From the NCBI GenBank assembly GCA_964534995.1, contig CAZHSC010000117.1, positions 1-8,053 on the forward strand: a stretch of 8,053 bases of DNA, written 5' to 3'. The translations under genes were made by a program, and so were the position numbers. Below, in pieces: positions 1-7,900 of this stretch. The stretch is from JAJTFW01 sp964534995. GTDB lineage: Bacteria > Bacteroidota > Bacteroidia > AKYH767-A > OLB10. The first letter of the stretch is position 1; every line of letters begins with the position of its first letter. The notes beneath the pieces are model-generated. The model had not been told where the DNA came from. It saw only the letters and a list, made by a program, of their open reading frames with translations, and searched no databases.

Positions 1-12
1 GCCACCGCATTC

Positions 13-53
13 ATTGGTATCTATCAATGCAAGAATCTTTATTCACCTAAAAT
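13..53. repeat. Copy A of an imperfect gene-end repeat
   Basis: ATTGGTATCTA at 13-23 recurs exactly at 205-215. AATCTTTATTCACCTAAAAT at 34-53 matches 217-236 at 18 of 20 bases. The spacer between the two blocks is ten bases here and about one base in copy B. The left part also overlaps a 22-base stretch (1-22) that matches 300-321, within the sorting-domain coding region, at 19 bases. This suggests local duplication of a gene end. Confidence 0.6.
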
Positions 54-110
54 CACAATTATTATTTCGTCGTGAATCTATTTTTTCGATTTGAAAGAAA
101 CATCATTGTT

Positions 111-135
111 CACGCAGAGTCGCTGAGCCGCAGAG
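111..135. repeat. CGCAGAG-type intergenic repeat
   Basis: CGCAGAG occurs at 113-119 and again at 129-135, separated by TCGCTGAGC. Sequences of the type CACGCAGAGxCGCxGAGxCGCAGAG are, from memory, scattered in non-coding DNA of many Bacteroidota and environmental genomes, with no established function. No stable hairpin is evident. Confidence 0.5.
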
Positions 136-159
136 TTTTTAAGAGGTGCTATTAAAAAC

Positions 160-195
160 AAGCAGCCAGAAGCAAGCAGCAAGCAGCCAGCAGCA
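160..195. repeat. AGC/CAGC low-complexity repeat
   Basis: The stretch contains only A, G and C on the plus strand. AAGCAGCCAG occurs at 160-169 and 181-190 (period 21), with AGCAAGCAGC between and CAGC after. It cannot form a hairpin with itself because it lacks T. It lies in the non-coding stretch 1-229, where no open reading frame could be supported. Confidence 0.6.
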
Positions 196-204
196 AAAAA
201 TACT

Positions 205-236
205 ATTGGTATCTAAAATCTCTACTCACCTAAAAT
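205..236. repeat. Copy B of the gene-end repeat, overlapping the stop codon at 230-232
   Basis: This is the partner of copy A at 13-53. On the minus strand it reads through the last codons and TAG stop of the 507-codon gene and about 25 bases beyond. It has no clear inverted repeat with a T run, so it is not called a terminator. Confidence 0.6.
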
Positions 237-481
237 TTGACTAACTTAGAAGAAACACTTTCCACCTCAGTAATTAAATTGACAATATAAACCCCTTTCG
301 CTACCCCATTCATCGGTATCTCACCCGTCACATACCCTCCTGCAATCACTCCTGTTTCCTTTTCATACACCAGCCTCCCTTCTACATCTACAAGGCGCAG
401 GGTTGCTTTGCTGCCTTTGAGTTTGGAGGCGTTGACATGAATCATATTCCACTCGCTATTGTACCATGCTTGAAAAAACAC
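230..481 (-). other. Divergent T9SS sorting domain of the 507-codon gene
   Basis: Residues about 425-507. The second half is canonical: LRLVDVEGRLVYEKE (452-466), GGYVTGEIPMNGVAKGVYIV (472-491) and KLVKF at the end. The usual opening PNP motif is missing, replaced by FFQAWYNSEWNMIHVN (426-441). The sorting role is inferred from fold-like spacing and C-terminal position. The DNA for IPMNGVA is the stretch nearly repeated at the left edge of the window. Confidence 0.75.
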
Positions 482-1753
482 CTGCTGCTCCGGTACATTA
501 TCATCCACTCCAACACTCAGCGTATCACAAGGCGAACCCACCCAAGCGCCGAGTTCGTAATCGGGATTGTTGGGGAGGCCGTAATAGGTTCTGGCGCCAC
601 CAAGGTAAAAACTAAACGGTTGAAAATCGCATGCGAGGCCGAAGGAATCGGGTTGGTTGATGACGGAGAGGTTTGAGTTGATGTAATTAAATAAAGTTGG
701 TGGATAGGGAAATGCTGAACCAATACTGTCAAATACACAACTTATAAAAATTTTTCCATCCGGACCTCGTTCCATGCCATGATTCTCAGCAGGAACCGGA
801 AATGAATCAATCAAAATTCTTGAAGCGGGAATGTTGGTTGAATTAAGATTAAACTGATAAAGCTTGCCGCTTTTTTGATATGTTTCCTGAGAAGAATTTA
901 CATACAGTTTACTGCCGTCAGGCGAAAATACTGCACTAGTATATACTTTAAATGGAGGTAAAATCCCGTTTAGCTCAATTAGTGATTCATTTGAGACTAT
1001 TCCAGTGCATCTGTCAAAATCAAATATTCCTAAGTAGTTATTCCATCCGCACAGTGCCAATTTATCACCAGTTCTATTAAAGCTCATATCACCTGCACCA
1101 TCAGGATGTGCAATACCAACGTGTTGAACAGGCAAAGCATTGATTCCTGTTGAGTCTATTAGGTAAATCCAAAACTCATCAATTGGATTCAGGCTTCTCC
1201 ATCGCCGTGTTACTAACCACCAATCTCTTCCATTGCCATGTTTTACCGCGGCTAGCATATCCTGAACGGGATGAGTGATGTAACGTACATTTTTCTGCAC
1301 CACCTGACCAAGGCCACTTTGAAGTTTCATATCAACTATGCTGTACCATAATCCTGTATCAGGCACCACTACCCCTGCAACAAAAACATAAAATGTGCTG
1401 TCAGTAACTGATTTGGGTAGTATCAACATATCATGATACCATTCACCGCCGACTAATGTATCGCCATTAAATAATTTATTATGTGATTTATTAAATAATT
1501 TTCCTTTTTTGATTTGACCAGTAAAAGTATTAGTAGTATTGCTACTAGATCCATAAAAAATAATATTACCATCAGAATCTGAAATGATAGATGTACCACC
1601 TCTATAACCACTACCACATTTGAAGGTACCGTTAATAGAATCAAATCTTATCCCTGCACTATCACCAAAGCACCAATTGTTGTTAGTGAATTGAGCAGAT
1701 GTTTTCATACAGATCAATAGCAATAGACATATATTTGCAATTGTATTTCTCAT
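230..1753 (-). CDS. Secreted beta-propeller-like protein with T9SS sorting domain
   Basis: A complete gene of 507 codons. Residues 1-20 form a signal peptide (Arg-Asn start, hydrophobic ICLLLLIC core, cleavage expected after TSA before Q21). The later Met16 would remove the signal, so the start at 1753 is preferred. The mature protein begins with NNWCFG (25-30), resembling the NNWYFG opening of a widespread Bacteroidota secreted family. Propeller-like strands follow, including MSFNRTGDKLAL (223-234), FSPDGSKLYV (276-285) and GPDGKIFIS (330-338). A GLPNNPDYELG...GSPCDTL stretch (392-412) is also typical of that family as I remember it. Residues about 425-507 are the sorting domain, ending in KLVKF. 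No catalytic motif is visible, so an adhesion, binding or surface-matrix role is only a guess. It starts 17 bases after the giant gene, without a Shine-Dalgarno sequence and with no room for its own promoter outside that gene. Sampled G+C is higher at the 3' end (up to 60% at 541-600) than in the 5' part (25% at 1441-1500). Confidence 0.9.
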   Translation of the reverse strand: MRNTIANICLLLLICMKTSAQFTNNNWCFGDSAGIRFDSINGTFKCGSGYRGGTSIISDSDGNIIFYGSSSNTTNTFTGQIKKGKLFNKSHNKLFNGDTLVGGEWYHDMLILPKSVTDSTFYVFVAGVVVPDTGLWYSIVDMKLQSGLGQVVQKNVRYITHPVQDMLAAVKHGNGRDWWLVTRRWRSLNPIDEFWIYLIDSTGINALPVQHVGIAHPDGAGDMSFNRTGDKLALCGWNNYLGIFDFDRCTGIVSNESLIELNGILPPFKVYTSAVFSPDGSKLYVNSSQETYQKSGKLYQFNLNSTNIPASRILIDSFPVPAENHGMERGPDGKIFISCVFDSIGSAFPYPPTLFNYINSNLSVINQPDSFGLACDFQPFSFYLGGARTYYGLPNNPDYELGAWVGSPCDTLSVGVDDNVPEQQVFFQAWYNSEWNMIHVNASKLKGSKATLRLVDVEGRLVYEKETGVIAGGYVTGEIPMNGVAKGVYIVNLITEVESVSSKLVKF

Positions 1754-1770
1754 AAGATGAAAGGATAAAA

Positions 1771-1998
1771 CTATTTGACAATATAAAAAGTGAGTGGCTT
1801 AAATACAGCATCGTTCTCCATTACAAACAAAAAATAGAAGCCGGCTAATAATTTTTCTGTATCAATAGTTCCACCTCTGCTTGTACCAGATAAAACCATG
1901 CGCATCCCGCTGTCATAGACCTGAAAATGTACAGGCTCCTCTCGGTTTATTTGAAGAACATCCTTGGTTGGATTTGGCCAAAGTTTGAGATTATTTGT
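1771..1998 (-). other. T9SS type A C-terminal sorting domain of the giant protein
   Basis: Residues 2017-2091 begin with LKLWPNPTKDVLQI, the usual WPNP/YPNP opening. They continue through VYDSGMRMVLSG (2043-2054) and LLAGFYFLFV (2066-2075) and end in a final lysine. This is the normal layout of a type A sorting domain, which directs the protein through the type IX system and is usually removed or exchanged for a surface lipid anchor. One sampled line (1801-1860) is 32% G+C, unlike the richer sorting-domain DNA of the neighbouring gene. Confidence 0.88.
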
Positions 1999-4900
1999 TA
2001 TTTCTTTTCGATTGGTATTGTACAACCTGCTTACACCCCCTACATCTTCAATTTCAAGATGCAAGGCAGCTCTGGCCATTTTGACAGCCAAACCTCCGGC
2101 TAATGAATGAAGGTTGGCGATTTCTAAAAGCGCATTGGTATCTCCACTGTCAAAAACCCGCTCTTCCAAAGCTGCATTAATGATAATAGATAAAACTTGT
2201 TTTAGGTGTGTTTGGTGATTATTTGTATCCTCAATTGCTTCAAGTAAATCATTCGCATCAAGCCATAACTGTTTTGAACAATATTTTATCACCGAATCCA
2301 GTTTGCTGATGTTCGAGGAAGAAAGTGCTTCATAGAGTTCCTCAAACTCTTCATCATCCTCTCTTCCCATAATAATGCGGCCTGTATCTGCTGTCATAAA
2401 TTTATAGGAGGCTTCTTTCCTCAAATAGAGATATTCATTTGCAAAATCTCCTTCATACCTCGCGGTATCGGCAGCAATAGCGCCAAAGCCAATGCAACGT
2501 AAAGTACCTTGACCTATGAAATAACAGGCTTGATCAAGGTATCCGGTTTGATTGCCTTCGGGAATTACTTCTGTAGAAAATGAATTATCAGGCCTTACAG
2601 GTGCAAATTCATTTGTAAACAATTCGTTTTCGTGATGGTACCAGGGCATTGGTAATAATAAATTTAGGTCCCCTTCTACACGATTACTGGCATCATGATT
2701 CCAAACATTATCAAGTCCAATACCCGGAGCACCTTGAAAATCGCCAATGAAGGTGGGGAAAGTACCATCACCCAATTGAATGCCCAGGTCATATTCACTC
2801 ATGCCATTTTCAATTAATGAAACGTAATCGTTATTATTCACAAATTGCATTGCTTGCCCCATGTTCTGTATGCCATTACATTTGATGACGGGCATATTGG
2901 ATGCATCTACCCGAATACCCAGCAATGTATTTCCGGCACCTGTTGTGTAGCTATCGTTTGAAATATAGTTTCCTGAGATCTCACATTCAGGGGCGTTTTC
3001 CATTCTGATACCTCTGAAGTTATAGGATGGTGTTGCATCTTCATGAAAGTAGATATCGTTATTCTGAACTTTGAAACCACCAACATTACCTAAATGAATA
3101 CCGATGCGCGGTTGAGATGTACCCGTTTCTGTTCCGATTTGGTTGGCTTGAATCAGGCCATGATTTATTCTTGGAATAGGAATTTGAGAATTGACAAGAA
3201 TTGCAGTTCCTTCAAAGTTTGCGCCAGTAGAGAGTCTGGCATTAAAGAAATCATTATTGGTAATGGAAACCGAAGCGTGGTTATTCATGTCGAAAATTTC
3301 GATACCTTGATTATAATCATAAAATAAGTTGTGATCATCTATATCAATACTATTTACCCGGGTGTTGATTAATCCAATGCAGAAATTTTCAATAGCATCA
3401 CTTGGCCCATTTGATGCGTGACCAAATCGGTTATTATAGATTTTATAGTTGCATTCTCCAAATCCTAATATTCCAAATTCCGCTTTAGTAAAAGTGTTTG
3501 AAGGGCTTACTCCTTCCAATCCAACTTGTAAAGACCGATCTAATAAATTATTATCATTCATAAGAAGAATCGCTGACCCATCGGCCCAAAAAGTGGAATT
3601 ACTATTCTTATCAATATCTTCAAACTCATTATTCCACACCTCAGCCCCACTGTTTTCCATTCTTATTCCAAAGGTGGAGTTTTCGATAATATTTGGAGCA
3701 GCTCCAGGCACGCCGATTCGAACCCGCTCTACATTTTTCAAATCAAAGGCTGCGAGTTTTTTCTCGTTCGCATAGGGCGCCATCAGGTTATTACCATCGA
3801 AATTAAAAGTACACCCGCTGATGCTGTATTGCCCGTCACTCTGCATTCCATTACTGATACCTCGTAAATAGTTTTCAAATTTTGCGTCTATATAGTTGTT
3901 GTGAAAAGTGCAATTTTCAAAGGTGTAAATGGCTTCGCGGGTGAGGTAGAGGGCGGCTTGGGCGTTTTCAATATAACAATTTCTTAGAATGATTTCAGGT
4001 GGATTTCGATTTCCTTTTTTATCCAGAATAATGCCTTTCCACATGTTAAGACCACAGGTAGTAATACTACAATTCTCCAGCGTAAGAATGCGGTTATGCA
4101 TCACATTGATCCAGGCATTTTCGCCTAATTGGATATTGCAATCTTCTATTATCAGGTCAAAGCCATCCACCACTAAATTATTATTATTTAGCGGATCGCG
4201 TACATCACTTGTGATTCTGAATTCACCGTCTATCATTAAGGTTGGTCGATTTGCCTGGTCGCAAATCAAATGTAGTGTTGCCAAATTGTTATTCCCTGGA
4301 GCTGGTGTTGTTAGAACTGAACATCCTGAAGTTGTGCAGATTGCAGTAAATGCATTTCTTAGATCCTCGCCATGACTATAATATAAACCCAGGTAATTGG
4401 AAGGTGAAACGGAAGAACTGCAACATGCAAGAACATTAATTTCTATTTCATCATCTACAGTGCATCCCCCATCAGTAACAGAAAGTGTTATCGTATGGAT
4501 TCCGGTAGTTAAACCTGATAGCTCAATTGTAGAGGATGTTTCACTGTTTGACCAAAGATAAGTTGGGTTAGACCCGGGTTCATTATTAATGTAGTTAGAA
4601 GAAATTTCTACATTTGTTCCAACGCAAACTGTAATATCATCTCCTAATTCAAATGATTTAACCGGAATATTTACAGTTACTGATTTGCTTTGCCAGCAAT
4701 GACCATTATTAACATAAACTGTATAAAGGGTTGAACGCAGCGGTTCCACTGTAATCGTACTACACATGGGCGTATTTCCGCTGCAAGCAGAGCTTACGAG
4801 TCCACTGTCAATGGCGGGCGCCCATAAAAAGCTGTTAGGGGAAATTGAGCCTGTAGCTCCTGCTGTAAAAGTGGCCGTTAATACTATATCATCATCGCTG

Positions 4901-7900
4901 AAGCAATAATTAATTTCATCGTTGGAAATGGAATGCGGTGAGCTGGTGCTGATGGTTAAATCTGAAAGATTTTCGTGTACGGTGAGAAGTACCGTTGAAG
5001 CGCTACAAGTTGGGCATAGTTGAATGGTGTAGGGAGTACTTGATCCAATATTTCCCGTCACAGTATAAACTACCCGATTTCCGGTGGTTATAGGTGCAGA
5101 AAATGTTACTGCTCCGGTGCATGAAGAACATGCCGGTGAAATATTGCTAAGATCATTGCTTTCAATAACTAATGTTGTAGTAGTCCCTGTACATATTTCA
5201 TTATCGGTAAGGCGAACATTGTAATAGGGATTATTTGTATCATTTCTCTCAAGCAATAACATTGAATACGGCGGCATCTCAATTGAAGTTGTCGTTTTCC
5301 ATGGGGAATTATTTTCATATAACCTGTCAATGAATGTACTCAACAAAACCGACGTAGGGTTTCCGACGATTGCATATTCCAGGTTAACTGCATCAATGAC
5401 TCTGGCTGAAAAGGAAGTCTGTGGGTTTGCAAGGTTAAAGATACTGGGTGAAGCAGTTGTAAAAAAATCCAATTCCTTTGGATGAGAAGAAAGATTGAGT
5501 ACAATCACTTTCTCATTTCCATCAATATCTTCAAAGAGCCATCCATAGATGTCCGGGTAATTTGTGGTGTGTAATGTGCCTGTATTTGGAAAAATTATTG
5601 GAGTGGCAGCTACGGAATGTCGCATCGCTTGTGCTACTATATTTAACGATGTGCCTATTGCGCTGAATTCGCCCTCTCCGGTAGCGATCACAACACCAGG
5701 AATATCATCATCCGGTAATCCATGACAAATAACATCTTCAAAAGCATCAGTCGATTCAAAGATATTACCAAATTTGGCATCGCTGATCATTGTATGTGTT
5801 ATGGCCTTGGTTACCTCCGGTGTCTCTAAGTATTTTAAAGTCATGGCGGCATTCAGTAATCCATGAGCCCAGGTACCTGTACGGTTATCATTATCGTCAT
5901 CCAGATTGTATTCCGTTAGCCATATTTCGAGTTCTTCGCCTGGATTATCGACGTTAAAATTCTGAATTTTCAAAAATTCCTCACTCATGAGTAAATCACC
6001 ATTACTAAATGCAAGACTTAAAAATTTTTGTAACTGGTTATTTGCAATGCTACCGGTACATTGTCCTTGCACCGATCCTTCAAAAATATAGTCGTGAACT
6101 GTAATAGCTTCAATATGGTCATTGTTACCTAAGCCATTTAATACCTGATCCAGCCATAATCTTCTTCGTCCGGATGAATTTTCATTAGATTTTGCCCCGA
6201 TAATAGCAACCTTTGCATTCCCTATTTGAGGTAATCCCAAATTTCTAAATTCACTTGCCCATTGCTTTGCCATCTGTACATAATCGTTAACAGATGGAAA
6301 TTTTTCCAAATAGTGTTCATCATTGAGATAAAACTCATTGCCCAACTCGATGTACTGAATTGGCAAATTTAATTCCTGTAGCCGGTAAATGGATGCCAAT
6401 TCATACTCAAAACCGGATGTCATCATGTTCCAGGCAATAATTGGACGAGCGGCCATCATTTCCAGATTGGTTCTGACATCAGCATATTCATTTTCGGTTC
6501 GCTTCATGGGAAGTCGGAAAGCATTATTAGTGTAAAACCATTCATAAGGAAGATCACGTTCAATGATAGGATATCCTGTTCGCCAATCCGAATAGTTTGA
6601 CAAAGTACCAGAGGGTAAACGCATCATCGTTATACTATTTGTAGTTAATCTATTATCGTCTGCTAGCTGAAACCATGATTGCAAAGGTTCACCGGTATTA
6701 TCACTTGCAATGGTATTGTTGCCATTGTAACCAAAAAAATCTTCAGGCATATTGCGTTGAGACCCTAAATCTAACGTTGGAATAATTAAAGCCGATGGAG
6801 GTAATGCCCAGCCCAGTTTTCGATAACTGATGACATCCAGCACACTCGTCATGCTGCCAATAGAGGGGTCACCATCTATTCCGGCATTTCCCAGGTTGCG
6901 CCAGCGTGTTCCGTCCCAGTTGGCAATTGTCACTCCCGCTGTATCAAAAATACTGCATCCCAAACTATCCCAGCTTAATGTTACCTTTACATTGCTACTG
7001 CCGGTAACCCTGTCTAATTCCCAATAAGCACATTTAGAAATGTAGGCAAGCGTAGTATCGGTACTATCACTCTCGTTATGGTAGCCATAGATGTACCTGC
7101 AACTAAAAGCGTCGTTACTGTTGGATGGAGCAGTAATGGTCAATGGATAATAATGTCCATAATCCCCCACCGGAAATACAAAAGCCGTATTCCCGATTTT
7201 CTTCACAGGTGCGTCTATATGGCTTACGTTACTGCCACCATTTACAATTGCCGGAGCTTTTAGCGTGATCAGCGAATCGGTACTTAATATTCCACCGGTT
7301 AGGGTGAGGACACTGTCGATGGTAATTTGCCGGTTGGTGGTGAGCAGGCCACCCGGTTTTGTTAATATGAATTTCTGAGCAGAAATAATAGCTGCGGTGG
7401 TCAGGGCCTGGTCTTCTTCTCCATTAAATTGCAGAAGTCCGCTGCCGGAACTGAAGCCCACTTTTGAATTGTTGGTAGTCACATCTCCACCAAAGGTACT
7501 TGTATCAGCAAAGGCCACCTGAATATAGCCGGTATTGGTATTAAAAGTCACATCTCCCGCATACACATCCCCCACCTGCAAAGCCATGCGCAGAATACCC
7601 GATCCGGTAGTATTGTTGTTGATGGTGGTGCTTCCATAAAAAACATTTCCGCCTTCCCAGTGGTTTGCGGCATTACCGGTTTTGGTGAAAGTGGCTGTAC
7701 TGTAAAAAGTACTGGTCTTCACCAACAGACTCGGGGTTGAAACAGTAATGGATCCGGTAAAAGAGCAGCCCTGTATACTTAATGTACTGGTGCCGGTGGT
7801 GATAATGGATTGGGTGCTTGTGTCGGATTGCACTATATTTTTTAGGGTGATCACACCCGTTGTCAATCCGCTGCTTCCTGCTGAAAGGGTCTTCCCCGGG

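Noticed and set aside
1..44. A possible minus-strand reading frame at the left edge (KILALIDTNECGG)
   Set aside because: It is open only for a few codons, has no ATG and ends at the window edge. The similarity of the same bases to sorting-domain DNA is a better explanation.
60..229. Rho-independent terminator after the 507-codon gene
   Set aside because: No G+C-rich inverted repeat followed by a T run was found. The G+C-rich words here are direct repeats, and only a four-base TCAC/GTGA pairing was seen.
437..676. Short open frames on both strands over the 3' part of the 507-codon gene
   Set aside because: They overlap conserved family motifs of the real gene in another frame and have no motifs of their own.
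1754..1770. Promoter in the 17-base gap between the two genes
   Set aside because: The gap is too short for a Bacteroidota -33/-7 promoter and no TAnnTTTG was seen; cotranscription is simpler.
3449..3775. Plus-strand open frame of 108 codons
   Set aside because: It lies wholly inside the beta-helix coding region on the opposite strand, has no recognisable domain, and is explained as a shadow of the real frame.
2647..4299. Polysaccharide lyase catalytic site in the beta-helix
   Set aside because: The repeat pattern supports the fold only. I could not identify a conserved lyase set of Asp, Lys or Arg residues.
3989..4375. Plus-strand open frame of 128 codons
   Set aside because: It is antisense to the strongly supported giant protein and its translation shows no family motif, signal peptide or repeat.
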